From positions 124,459 to 188,458 of the forward strand of contig NJIE01000006.1 in the NCBI GenBank assembly GCA_002213445.1: 64,000 nucleotides of DNA, in the 5' to 3' direction. The translations under genes and the position numbers were made by a program. A model generated the notes under the pieces. It was not told the DNA's origin. It searched no databases and saw only the letters and a list, made by a program, of their open reading frames with translations. The stretch is from Xenophilus sp. AP218F. GTDB lineage: Bacteria > Pseudomonadota > Gammaproteobacteria > Burkholderiales > Chromobacteriaceae. Below, in pieces: positions 17,840 to 25,386 of this stretch (position 1 is the stretch's first letter; each line of letters starts with the position of its first letter).

Positions 17840-19156
17840 ATGACCCGACTCACCGCGCTGCGGCAGCTGCCGCAAAGCAAGCTGTTCCGCCCCGGCGACG
17901 TGTTCGTGCTGTTTGGAGAACTGTTCGGCCGCGGCTACGCCAACGGCCTCATCAACGAAGCGCGTCAGGCCGGCATGGAAATCATCGGCATGACCGTCGG
18001 CCGCCGCGACGAGAACAACCGCCTGCGCCCGCTAAACGCGGAAGAACTGGCCGCCGCCGAGGCCAATCTGGGCGGCAAGATCATCAATGTGCCGCTGATG
18101 GCCGGCTTCGACCAGGACGCGCCGGAGGGCGAGCCGACGCCCACCGACCTGCTCGCCGCGCTCAGCCTGAAAACCTGGCAGGACGACAAGCTAGACTGGG
18201 CGCATATCGAAAAATGCCGCCAGATCGGCGTCGCCCGCTTCCAGGCCGGCGTAGCCGAGGCGATGGCGCAGCTCGACCAGTTGATCGCCGACGGCCGCAA
18301 TGCATTCTTCGCTCACACCATGGCCGGCGGCATCCCCAAGGCCAAGGTGTTCCTGGCTATCGCCAACCGCGTCTACAAGGGCCAGGGCGAACGCTTCGTC
18401 TCCTCGCAAACCCTGCTGGACAGCGATCTGGGCAAACTGATCCTGCAGAATTTCGACGAAGTCACCGCCAACACCTTCCAGCATCTGATCGACGGCAGCG
18501 CCGCGCTGCGCCGGCGACTGGAAGCCGCCGGCGGCCAGGTGCGCTACACCGCCTACGGCTACCACGGCACCGAGATCCTGATCGACGGCGAATACCAGTG
18601 GCAGACCTACACCAACTACACCCAGGGCTACGCCAAGATGCGGCTGGAAAACGTCGCGCGCGCGGCCTGGGAGCAAGGCGTTAAGGCCACGGTGTTCAAC
18701 TGCCCGGAAATCCGCACCAACTCCTCCGACATCTTCGTCGGCGTCGAGCTGCCGCTGCTGGCCCTGCTGCGCGCGCTCAAGCGCGAAAACGGCGGCGCAT
18801 GGGCGGAGAGCCAGCTGCGAAGCTGCGCCGCCCTGCTGCAGGACGGCCACAGCCTGGACGAGGTGCTGGCCAAGATAGACGCGCTGAACGACAGCGCCGT
18901 GATGCGCGGCTTCCGCGACTTCAACGCCTGGCCGATGCCGAACAGCCCGGAGCTGGCCGACACCATGATAGGCGCGTCCGACGCCATCGTCGCCATGCAC
19001 CAGGACCGCAAGGCGCTGATCACCGACCACCTGAGCGCGCTGGTGATCGAAGCCAGCGGCGCGCTGATGTTCGGCGAAGCCGCCGCGCCGGCCGGCCCGG
19101 TGCTGTGGCTGAGCCACGACATCATCGCCCGCCAGCTGAACGCCGCGCACGGCTGA
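17840..19156 (+). CDS. Uncharacterised 438-aa protein, possibly enoyl-ACP reductase FabMG-like family
   Basis: ATG 17840 is preceded by AAAGGACTGTTC. The protein is cytosolic and without transmembrane segments. Residues 19-60 (GDVFVLFGELFGRGYANGLINEARQAGMEIIGMTVGRRD) look like the first beta-alpha-beta of a Rossmann-type fold, with a G-E-L-F-G-R-G loop. A central segment YTAYGYHGTEILIDGEYQWQTYTNYTQGYAKMRLE contains a Y-x-x-x-K-like pair (TQGYAKMRLE), and NSSDIFVGVELPLLALL follows. I have a weak memory of proteins like this being annotated as the FabMG enoyl-ACP reductase family, but I cannot confirm it. A strong bidirectional terminator follows. The real reaction should be treated as unknown. 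Confidence 0.6.
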   Translation: MTRLTALRQLPQSKLFRPGDVFVLFGELFGRGYANGLINEARQAGMEIIGMTVGRRDENNRLRPLNAEELAAAEANLGGKIINVPLMAGFDQDAPEGEPTPTDLLAALSLKTWQDDKLDWAHIEKCRQIGVARFQAGVAEAMAQLDQLIADGRNAFFAHTMAGGIPKAKVFLAIANRVYKGQGERFVSSQTLLDSDLGKLILQNFDEVTANTFQHLIDGSAALRRRLEAAGGQVRYTAYGYHGTEILIDGEYQWQTYTNYTQGYAKMRLENVARAAWEQGVKATVFNCPEIRTNSSDIFVGVELPLLALLRALKRENGGAWAESQLRSCAALLQDGHSLDEVLAKIDALNDSAVMRGFRDFNAWPMPNSPELADTMIGASDAIVAMHQDRKALITDHLSALVIEASGALMFGEAAAPAGPVLWLSHDIIARQLNAAHG

Positions 19157-19174
19157 CGGCCAAGGCCGCGCCAT

Positions 19175-19201
19175 AAAAAAACGGCCCGCGGGCCGTTTTT
19201 T
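19175..19201. terminator. Bidirectional terminator between convergent genes
   Basis: ACGGCCCGCGGGCCGT (19181-19196) is a perfect palindrome flanked by A6 on the left and T6 on the right, so it works in both directions for the gene ending at 19156 and the quinone oxidoreductase. Confidence 0.9.
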
Positions 19202-20187
19202 CATTCCCCCGCGAGGGTGGGGAACTGGGTCAGCACCACCTTGCCGAGATTCCGGTTTTCCTCCACGTAACGGTGCGCGTCCTCAACCTGGGCGAGCGGG
19301 AAGCTGCAATCCACGCTCAGCCGCAAGCGCCCGTCCAGCAAGGCCGGCAAAATGGTTTCCTCCAGCGCCCGCGCCAGTCGCCCCTTCACCGCCAGCGGCT
19401 GCGGCCGCAGAGTGGAACCCAGGATGGCGATGCGCTTCATCAGCAGCGCGCCCAAGTTGAAATCCGCCCGCGCGCCGCCCAGCAGGCCGATGCACACCAG
19501 ACGCCCGTCCGGCCTCAGCGCCGACACGTTGGCGTCAAGATACGCCGCGCCCACCGGATCGAGGACGACGTCCGCGCCGCCCAGCGCCTTGACCTCGGCG
19601 GCGAAGTCCTGCCGCTTGTAATTGAAGGCCGCCGCCGCGCCCATCTCCCGGCAGTAAGCCAGCTTGTCCTCGCTGCCCGCCGTCGCCAGCGCCCGCGCGC
19701 CCAGCAAGCCGGACAGCTGAATGGCCGCCGCGCCCACGCCGCTGGCGCCGGCATGGATCAGCGCGGTTTCGCCGGCCGCCAGGCCCGCTTTTTCCACCAG
19801 ATTGAACCAGGCCGTCATCCAGGCTTCCGGCAGGCTGGCCGCCTCCACCCAGGACAGCGCGTCCGGCTTGGCGATGGCCAGCGCCTCCTCCAGCAAGGCG
19901 TACTCGGCGTAGCCGCCACCCTCCACCAGGCCGAACACCGCGTCGCCGGGCTGGAAACGAGAGTCGGCGTCGGCCTCCTCCACCCAGCCCGCCACCTCCA
20001 GCCCCAGCAAGGGGCTGGCGCCCGGCGGCGGCGGGTAGCTGCCCGCCCGCTGCGCCAGATCGGCGCGATTGACGCCGGAGGCCATCACTCTCACCAACAG
20101 TTGCCCAGCGCGCCGCGACGGCTGCTCGCATTCGGCCAGCCGCAGCACCTCGGGCCCGCCGTACGACTCCTGCATCACTGCTTGCAT
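19201..20187 (-). CDS. Zinc-independent quinone oxidoreductase (MDR superfamily, PIG3-like)
   Basis: A 328-aa NADPH-dependent medium-chain reductase. Evidence is the N-terminal GroES-like domain (MASGVNRADLAQRAGSYPPPPGASPLLGLEVAGWVEE, where the V-N-R-A-D-L-x-Q-R-x-G-x-Y-P-P-P-x-G pattern is the PIG3 signature) and the cofactor domain with LIHAGASGVGAAAIQLSGLLGA, a typical A-x-x-G-V-G-x-A-A-x-Q-L Rossmann motif. It lacks the cysteines and histidine that bind catalytic zinc in alcohol dehydrogenases. I start at 20187 (MQAVMQESYGGPEVLRL), which has GGGGA upstream; an upstream in-frame extension of 18 codons is unlikely. It is divergent from yhhQ and shares the promoter region with its riboswitch. 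Confidence 0.88.
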   Translation of the reverse strand: MQAVMQESYGGPEVLRLAECEQPSRRAGQLLVRVMASGVNRADLAQRAGSYPPPPGASPLLGLEVAGWVEEADADSRFQPGDAVFGLVEGGGYAEYALLEEALAIAKPDALSWVEAASLPEAWMTAWFNLVEKAGLAAGETALIHAGASGVGAAAIQLSGLLGARALATAGSEDKLAYCREMGAAAAFNYKRQDFAAEVKALGGADVVLDPVGAAYLDANVSALRPDGRLVCIGLLGGARADFNLGALLMKRIAILGSTLRPQPLAVKGRLARALEETILPALLDGRLRLSVDCSFPLAQVEDAHRYVEENRNLGKVVLTQFPTLAGE

Positions 20188-20268
20188 GCGTATTCCCCAC
20201 ACAAAATTTAGTTTTACATGAAAACATTTGGCCCGCGCCAAAACTCGCGCTATGATTGCCCGCTTCGC

Positions 20269-20330
20269 GCCGGCTCGGCAAGAGCCGGCTGGTTTGATTG
20301 GGTTCCCTCACCCCAAGCTTAAAAAAAGGC
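20269..20330 (+). ncRNA. preQ1-I riboswitch upstream of yhhQ, with a preceding hairpin
   Basis: The aptamer is at 20298-20330. P1 is TTGGG (20298-20302) with CCCAA (20312-20316). The loop TTCCCTCAC (20303-20311) is followed by an A-rich tail GCTTAAAAAAAGG (20317-20329). CCU of the loop (20306-20308) can pair with AGG of the tail (20327-20329), making the H-type pseudoknot P2. The layout matches the Thermoanaerobacter preQ1-I aptamer (CUGGG loop CCCAG, A-rich tail, AAGG). The AAGG is also the ribosome binding site, so ligand binding should block translation of the queuosine-precursor transporter. A separate 8-bp hairpin (20269-20276 with 20282-20289) precedes the aptamer. Confidence 0.82.
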
Positions 20331-20338
20331 TACATCGC

Positions 20339-21004
20339 ATGTTTTCTTTTACCGACCGACAAAAGCTGTCGGCATTGGTTTGGCTTTCGTTGTTTCACAT
20401 CGCCATCATCGCTTCCAGCAACTATCTGGTACAGCTGCCGATCACCGTGTTCGGCTTTCACACCACCTGGGGCGCTTTCACCTTCCCGTTCATCTTTCTG
20501 GCCACCGACCTGACCGTGCGCATTTTCGGCGCGCAGCTGGCCCGTCGCATCATCCTCGCGGCCATGGTGCCGGCGCTGGCGATTTCCTACCTGATCTCGA
20601 CCCTGTTCTATCAGGGCGACTGGCAAGGCCTGGCCGCGCTGGCGAGCTTCAACGGCTTCGTGGCCCGCATCGCGGTGGCCAGCTTCGCCGCTTACGCGCT
20701 GGGCCAGATTCTGGACGTGCACGTCTTCAACCGCCTGCGCCAGCTCAAGGCCTGGTGGGCCGCTCCGGCCTCGGCGATGTTCCTCGGCAATATCAGCGAT
20801 ACGCTGTCGTTCTTCTTCATCGCCTTCTACAAAAGCAGCGACGCCTTCATGGCCGCCAACTGGGTGGAAATCGCGCTGGTGGATTACAGCTTCAAGGTGC
20901 TGATCTGCATGCTCTTCTTCCTGCCCATGTACGGCGTGGTGCTCAATCTCGCGCTCAAGCGCCTGGCGCAATACGGCTTTCAGCCGCAGATGCGAACCGC
21001 CTGA
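20339..21004 (+). CDS. yhhQ: Queuosine precursor transporter (YhhQ/VUT family)
   Basis: A 221-aa inner-membrane protein with about six transmembrane helices (LSALVWLSLFHIAIIASSNYLVQL; TFPFIFLATDLTVRIFG; IILAAMVPALAISYLIS; FVARIAVASFAAYALGQILDVHVFNRLR; VLICMLFFLPMYGVVLNLALK). The segments FPFIFLATDLTVRIFG and MFLGNISDTLSFFFIAFY are the YhhQ/VUT signature with conserved acidic D residues. E. coli YhhQ imports preQ0/preQ1 for queuosine tRNA modification. The ATG at 20339 (MFSFTDRQK) uses AAGG at 20326-20329, which is part of the preQ1 aptamer, so the regulatory RNA and the function agree. The gene ends with a clear terminator. Choosing this start rather than an upstream one is supported by the riboswitch. 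Confidence 0.92.
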   Translation: MFSFTDRQKLSALVWLSLFHIAIIASSNYLVQLPITVFGFHTTWGAFTFPFIFLATDLTVRIFGAQLARRIILAAMVPALAISYLISTLFYQGDWQGLAALASFNGFVARIAVASFAAYALGQILDVHVFNRLRQLKAWWAAPASAMFLGNISDTLSFFFIAFYKSSDAFMAANWVEIALVDYSFKVLICMLFFLPMYGVVLNLALKRLAQYGFQPQMRTA

Positions 21005-21023
21005 CCCCAACCGTCCGCCACCC

Positions 21024-21050
21024 GGCCAGCCTTGCCAGGCTGGCCTTTTT
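21024..21050 (+). terminator. Intrinsic terminator of yhhQ
   Basis: GGCCAGCCT (21024-21032) and its inverse AGGCTGGCC (21037-21045) form a 9-bp stem with a 4-nt loop, followed by T5 (21046-21050). Confidence 0.9.
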
Positions 21051-21083
21051 CTTGCCCGGGCGGGCAAATTGTCCGTCATGAAA

Positions 21084-21124
21084 CTGAGCGGAATCAAGCA
21101 AACCACGCCGTCATTGTTTACAAT
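21084..21124 (+). promoter_or_regulatory. Candidate FNR/ANR box and promoter of ccoIS
   Basis: CTGAG-CGGA-ATCAA (21084-21097) matches TTGAT-N4-ATCAA at 8 of 10 positions. TACAAT (21119-21124) is a good -10. With a start site near 21131 the box centre would lie at about -41, the classical class II FNR position. That would put transcription start two or three bases before the ccoI ATG, suggesting a nearly leaderless transcript. Confidence 0.5.
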
Positions 21125-21133
21125 GGCCGCGCC

Positions 21134-23566
21134 ATGAGTGATTCCTGCTTCCACTGCGGCCTGCCCGTGCCGCCAGACGCCCATTTCCCGATCCGCTACC
21201 GCGACCGGGAGGAGCCTGCCTGCTGCGCCGGCTGCCAAGCCGTCGCCACCACCATCATCGATTCCGGCCTGTCCGAGTACTACCAGCACCGCACCGAGGG
21301 CGCGCAGCGCGCCGAGGCGCTGCCCGCCAGCATTCTGGAACAGATACGGCTGTACGATTCGGACGAGCTGCAGCGTAGCTTCGTGCTGATCGCAGAAGAA
21401 AACGTCCGCGAAGCCTCGCTGATGCTGGAAGGCATCACCTGCGCCGCCTGCATCTGGCTCAACGAACAACACATCCGCCAGTTGCCCGGCGTGCTGGCGG
21501 TGGACATCAATTACAGCACCCAGCGCGCCCGCGTGCGCTGGGACAATAGCCGCCTCAAGCTGTCGGCCATCCTGGAAGCCATCGCCGCCATCGGCTACCG
21601 CGCCCATCCTTACGACGCCGAGCGCCAGGAAGCGCTGCAACAGAAGGAACGCAAGCAGGCTCTGACCCGGCTGTGGGTGGCGGGCCTGTCGATGATGCAG
21701 GTGATGATGTACGCGGTGCCGGTGTATCTGGCGCCCGACGGCGACATCGCCCCCGACTTCCTGTGGCTGCTGCACTGGGCCAGCTTCATCCTGACGCTGC
21801 CGGTGCTGCTGTATTCGGCGCTGCCGTTTTACCGCGCCACCTGGCGCGATCTGAAGACCCGGCGCGTCGGCATGGACACCCCGGTCACCATCGGCATTCT
21901 CACCGCCTTCATCGCCAGCTTCTGGGCGCTGATCCACAAGTTCGAGCACGGCATTTATTTCGACTCGGTATCGATGTTCGTGTTTCTGCTGCTGGGCGGC
22001 CGCTATCTGGAAGGCATCGCCCGGCGCAAGGCCGGCGAGGCCAGCGAGAGCCTGGTCAAGCTGGTGCCGGCCTTCGCCCACCGCATCGCCGGCTGGCCGG
22101 CAGCGCGCGACAGCCACGAAGCCACCGTCGCCAGCCTGCGAAGCGGCGACGTGATCCTGGTGAAGCCGGGCGAAACCATCCCGGTGGACGGCGTAGTGCT
22201 GGACGGCCGCAGCGCCAGCAATGAATCGCTGCTCACCGGCGAGAGCCGCCCGGTGGCCAAGAGCGAGGGCGACAGCGTGATCGCCGGCAGCGTCAACGCC
22301 GAAAGCCCGCTGGTGATCGAAGTCGGCCAGACCGGGCAGGCCACCCGTCTCGCCGGCATCGTCCGCCTGCTGGACCAGGCGCTGGCCGAGAAGCCGCGGC
22401 TGGCGGTGGCGGCCGACCGTTTCGCCAGCTGGTTCGTCGCCCTGCTGCTGCTGGCCGCCGCCGCCAGCTACCTCGCCTGGCACTTCATCGAACCGGCCCG
22501 CGCGCTGTGGATCATGGTGGCGGTGCTGGTGATCTCCTGCCCCTGCGCGCTGTCGCTGGCCACTCCGGCGGCGCTTACCGCCGCCACCGGCCACCTCGCC
22601 AGCCTGGGCATTCTCACCACCCGCGGCCACGCGCTGGAGACGCTGGCCAAGGTCAGCGACGTAGTGTTCGACAAGACCGGCACCCTGACCCACGGCGAGA
22701 TGCGCTTGTTGGAGCAGCGCGCCGCCGCGGGGATCGCCCCGGCCGACGCGCTGGCCATCGCCGCCGCGCTGGAGCAAGGCTCCGAACACCCGCTGGCGCG
22801 CGCCATCCTGGCCGCCGCCGGCGACACGCCGCTGCCGGCCGCCGCCGAGGCCCGCAACCAGCCGGGCGGCGGCGTCGCCGGGCGCATAGACGGCGTCGAA
22901 TGGCGGCTGGGCTCGCCGGAATTCATCTCCGCCTGGCTTGGGCGACCGCTGGATCTGGGCGACTGGCATGGCGACAAAACCCGCATCGTGCTGGCCAATG
23001 CCGACGGCGCGGCCGCCAGCTTCGCCATCGGCGACGCCGCCCGCCCGGACGCGGCGCAACTGGTGGCCAGCCTGCGGCGACGCGGCATCCGCGTCCACCT
23101 GCTCAGCGGCGACGGCGAAGGCCCGGTGGCCAGCCTGGCCGCCAAGCTCGGCATCGACAGCTGGACCGCCCGCGCCGCGCCGGAAGACAAGCTCGCCTTC
23201 GTCGGCAAGCTGCAGCAGGACGGCTGCCGGGTGCTGATGGTGGGCGACGGCATCAACGACGCGCCGGTGCTGGCCCGCGCCGACGTCTCGGTCGCCATGG
23301 GCGGCGGCACCGACGTGGCCCGCGCCAGCGGCGACATGATCCTGATCGGCGATCAACTCGGGCTGATCGACCGCGCCATCGTCATCAGCCACAAAACGCT
23401 TAACATCATTCACCAGAATCTGTTCTGGGCGGCCGGATATAATGTGGTGGCGCTGCCGCTGGCGATGGCCGGCCACGTCACGCCCTGGATAGCCAGCCTG
23501 GGCATGGCCGCCAGCTCCCTGATCGTGGTGGGCAACGCTCTGCGTCTTGTCAAACGGAAAGCCTAG
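21134..23566 (+). CDS. ccoI: Copper-translocating P-type ATPase for cytochrome cbb3 oxidase assembly
   Basis: An 810-aa P1B-type ATPase (FixI/CcoI) that delivers copper for the cbb3 terminal oxidase. The N-terminus has a cysteine-rich element (CFHCGLPVP and PACCAGCQAVA, residues 5-34), then an HMA domain with CAAC at 103-106. The membrane part holds the CPC copper motif (residues 469-471). The phosphorylated aspartate is D513 in DKTGT, and the hinge motif is VGDGINDAP. The Cys-rich start and the immediate ccoS partner separate it from CopA-type detoxifying pumps. The ATG at 21134 has no Shine-Dalgarno sequence. ccoNOP and ccoG are not in this window. Confidence 0.93.
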   Translation: MSDSCFHCGLPVPPDAHFPIRYRDREEPACCAGCQAVATTIIDSGLSEYYQHRTEGAQRAEALPASILEQIRLYDSDELQRSFVLIAEENVREASLMLEGITCAACIWLNEQHIRQLPGVLAVDINYSTQRARVRWDNSRLKLSAILEAIAAIGYRAHPYDAERQEALQQKERKQALTRLWVAGLSMMQVMMYAVPVYLAPDGDIAPDFLWLLHWASFILTLPVLLYSALPFYRATWRDLKTRRVGMDTPVTIGILTAFIASFWALIHKFEHGIYFDSVSMFVFLLLGGRYLEGIARRKAGEASESLVKLVPAFAHRIAGWPAARDSHEATVASLRSGDVILVKPGETIPVDGVVLDGRSASNESLLTGESRPVAKSEGDSVIAGSVNAESPLVIEVGQTGQATRLAGIVRLLDQALAEKPRLAVAADRFASWFVALLLLAAAASYLAWHFIEPARALWIMVAVLVISCPCALSLATPAALTAATGHLASLGILTTRGHALETLAKVSDVVFDKTGTLTHGEMRLLEQRAAAGIAPADALAIAAALEQGSEHPLARAILAAAGDTPLPAAAEARNQPGGGVAGRIDGVEWRLGSPEFISAWLGRPLDLGDWHGDKTRIVLANADGAAASFAIGDAARPDAAQLVASLRRRGIRVHLLSGDGEGPVASLAAKLGIDSWTARAAPEDKLAFVGKLQQDGCRVLMVGDGINDAPVLARADVSVAMGGGTDVARASGDMILIGDQLGLIDRAIVISHKTLNIIHQNLFWAAGYNVVALPLAMAGHVTPWIASLGMAASSLIVVGNALRLVKRKA

Positions 23567-23746
23567 ATGGAAAGTCTCTACCTGCTCATCCCGCTCAGCC
23601 TGGTGCTGGCCTTCGCCATCGGCGCGATCTTCTGGTGGGCCACCCGCTCCGGCCAGTTCGACGACATGGAAGGCCCGGCGCATCGCATCCTGATGGACGA
23701 CGACAAGCCGGACGCGGCACGCAAGGAAGACGACGCCCGCGAATAG
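23567..23746 (+). CDS. ccoS: Cytochrome oxidase maturation protein, cbb3-type
   Basis: A 59-aa protein starting on the base after the ccoI stop codon (TAG then ATG). It begins MESLYLLIPLSLVLAFAIGAIFWWATRSGQFDDMEGPAHRI: one transmembrane helix, then the (S/A)-G-Q-F-D-D-x-E-G-P-x-x-R-I-L-x-D-D sequence that defines CcoS. CcoS is needed to insert heme and copper in the CcoN subunit. The zero-base spacing shows translational coupling with ccoI. The remaining tail (about 15 residues) is charged (DDDKPDAARKEDDARE). It is intact and of normal length. The oxidase structural genes must be elsewhere on the chromosome. Confidence 0.95.
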   Translation: MESLYLLIPLSLVLAFAIGAIFWWATRSGQFDDMEGPAHRILMDDDKPDAARKEDDARE

Positions 23747-23824
23747 CGCCCGCTTCGGCGGCGATACGGGTTCAATATCCAGCCGGATCAAATACTTGCG
23801 CATGGCATGAAGAAGGTTCCGGAA

Positions 23825-23852
23825 TTGACAATTCATTTTCTGCTTATATAAT
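23825..23852 (+). promoter_or_regulatory. Consensus sigma-70 promoter of nupC
   Basis: TTGACA (23825-23830) and TATAAT (23847-23852), both perfect consensus hexamers, are separated by 16 bases. The expected start near 23859 leaves a leader of about 136 bases before the nupC start. Confidence 0.85.
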
Positions 23853-23878
23853 CGCCAGCTTCTTGCAACAGCGCACCC

Positions 23879-23934
23879 GCAGTCCGGCTCAGGCCGGACT
23901 GCGCACATTCAGGGGCGGATGTTCGATTCGCCCC
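23879..23934 (+). other. Two stem-loops in the nupC leader
   Basis: GCAGTCCGG (23879-23887) pairs with CCGGACTGC (23894-23902). GGGGCG plus GAT (23912-23920) pairs with ATT plus CGCCCC (23926-23934) around GTTCG. No U-run follows either. They could be a regulatory leader, or simply protect the 5' end. I see no match to the purine riboswitch core. Confidence 0.5.
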
Positions 23935-23994
23935 GCCGCAGCCGACGCCGTCCTTGCATCCGCGCTTTCCGTCATCGCAAAGCAAAGGGCGTCC

Positions 23995-25302
23995 GTGAAC
24001 ACCATTCAAGCTCTGGCAGGCATGCTGCTCCTCGTGGCCGTGGCCTACGCCTTCTCCACCAATCGCAAAGCCATCAGCTGGCGCACCGTAGGCATCGGCC
24101 TGATCCTGCAAAGCGCCTTGTTCCTGATGATCAACTACCTGCCGGCCGTGCGCGCCGGCTTCGACGCCTTCGGCGCCGGCTTCGCCAAGGTGCTGAGCTT
24201 CGCCAGCTACGGCGCGGGCTTCATCTTCGGCGATCTGGCGCATCCGGCCGGCAAGATCGGCTTTCTGTTCGCCTTCGTGGTGCTGCCGGTCATCATCTTC
24301 TTCTCCTCGCTGTCCGCCCTGCTCTATCACTTCGGCATCCTGCAGCGCGTGGTGGCGGTGCTGGCCTGGGCGATGAAGCGCTCGCTCGGCACCTCCGGCC
24401 CGGAAAGCGTGGTGGCTTCGGCCAACATCTTCCTCGGCCAGACCGAAGCGCCGCTGCTGGCCCGCCCCTACATCCAGCACATGACCCGCTCCGAGCTGGC
24501 CTGCGTGATGATCGCAGGCATGTCCACGCTGTCCGGCAGCGTGCTGGCCGCCTACATTACCTTCCTCGGCGGCGACAATCTCGCCGAGCAGACCCGGTTC
24601 GCCACCTTCCTGCTTACCGCCTCGTGCATGAACGCCGCCGGCGCGGTGGTGTTCAGCAAGATGATGTTCCCGGAAACCCAGCCGGATCAGGTGTCCAGCA
24701 CCAAGCTGGCGGAAGACAAGGGCCAGAAGAGCGGCGACACCTTCGTCGGCGCGCTGGTGACCGGCGCGCTGGACGGCATGAAGATGGCCGCCGCCGTCGC
24801 CACCATCCTGCTGGCCATGGTGTCGCTGATCGAGCTGGCCAACTTCGTGGTGAAAGACGGCCTGGGCGCGGCGCTCGGCGTCAACGACATGATCAAGGCC
24901 AGCACCGGCGGCATGTTCGACGGCCTGACCCTGCAGTACCTCACCGGCCAGGTATTCCGCGTTTTCGCCTTCCTGATGGGCATCGGCTGGCATGAAACCC
25001 TGGGCGTGGGCAGCCTGCTCGGCCAGAAGATCGTGCTGAACGAATTCATCGCCTACATGGATCTGGCCAAGATGAAGGTGGCCGGCACGCTGTCCGCCAA
25101 CGCGGTGATGATTTCCACCTTCGCGCTGGCCAGCTTCTCCAACTTCTCGTCGGTGGGCATCTGCGTGGCCGGCATCGGCGCGCTGGCGCCGTCGCGCCAG
25201 AAGGAACTGGCCGAGATCGGCATGCGCGCGCTGCTGGCCTCCATCATGGCCGGCTTCATGACCGCTTCCACCGCCGGCCTGTGGGTTTCGGTATTCCATT
25301 GA
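23995..25302 (+). CDS. nupC: Concentrative nucleoside transporter (NupC family)
   Basis: A 435-aa inner-membrane proton- or sodium-coupled nucleoside importer (CNT family). Family blocks are the first helix GMLLLVAVAYAFSTNRKAISWRTV, then LPVIIFFSSLSALLYHFGILQ, the GTSGPESVVASANIFLGQTEAPLLARPYI signature, and the late NEFIAYMDL and NFSSVGICVAGIGAL segments, which carry the conserved Q-T-E and S-N-F residues of substrate and ion binding. I start at GTG 23995 (V/M-NTIQALAGMLLL) with AAAGGG just upstream; longer frames add unrelated sequence. It is driven by a consensus promoter through a structured leader and ends with an intrinsic terminator, so it is a single-gene unit. Confidence 0.92.
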   Translation: MNTIQALAGMLLLVAVAYAFSTNRKAISWRTVGIGLILQSALFLMINYLPAVRAGFDAFGAGFAKVLSFASYGAGFIFGDLAHPAGKIGFLFAFVVLPVIIFFSSLSALLYHFGILQRVVAVLAWAMKRSLGTSGPESVVASANIFLGQTEAPLLARPYIQHMTRSELACVMIAGMSTLSGSVLAAYITFLGGDNLAEQTRFATFLLTASCMNAAGAVVFSKMMFPETQPDQVSSTKLAEDKGQKSGDTFVGALVTGALDGMKMAAAVATILLAMVSLIELANFVVKDGLGAALGVNDMIKASTGGMFDGLTLQYLTGQVFRVFAFLMGIGWHETLGVGSLLGQKIVLNEFIAYMDLAKMKVAGTLSANAVMISTFALASFSNFSSVGICVAGIGALAPSRQKELAEIGMRALLASIMAGFMTASTAGLWVSVFH

Positions 25303-25334
25303 TGGCGTGACGCGCCCAGGCGCGGCTGACAGTC

Positions 25335-25371
25335 AAGCGGGAATCGGCTAGCATGCCATTCCCGCTTTTTT
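25335..25371 (+). terminator. Intrinsic terminator of nupC
   Basis: AAGCGGGAAT (25335-25344) pairs with ATTCCCGCTT (25358-25367) around a 13-nt loop; a T-run runs to 25371. Confidence 0.85.
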
Positions 25372-25386
25372 CATGATTGGGCCCAC

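Noticed and set aside
20330-23908. Very long open frame on the minus strand opposite yhhQ, ccoI and ccoS
   Set aside because: It mirrors the codon bias of the real plus-strand genes, which have complete motifs; its own translation is Gly/Ala/His/Gln-rich without any domain. It is an artefact of high GC.
23879-23934. Purine or other known riboswitch before nupC
   Set aside because: The stem-loops lack the conserved three-way junction bases of purine aptamers and resemble no class I know.
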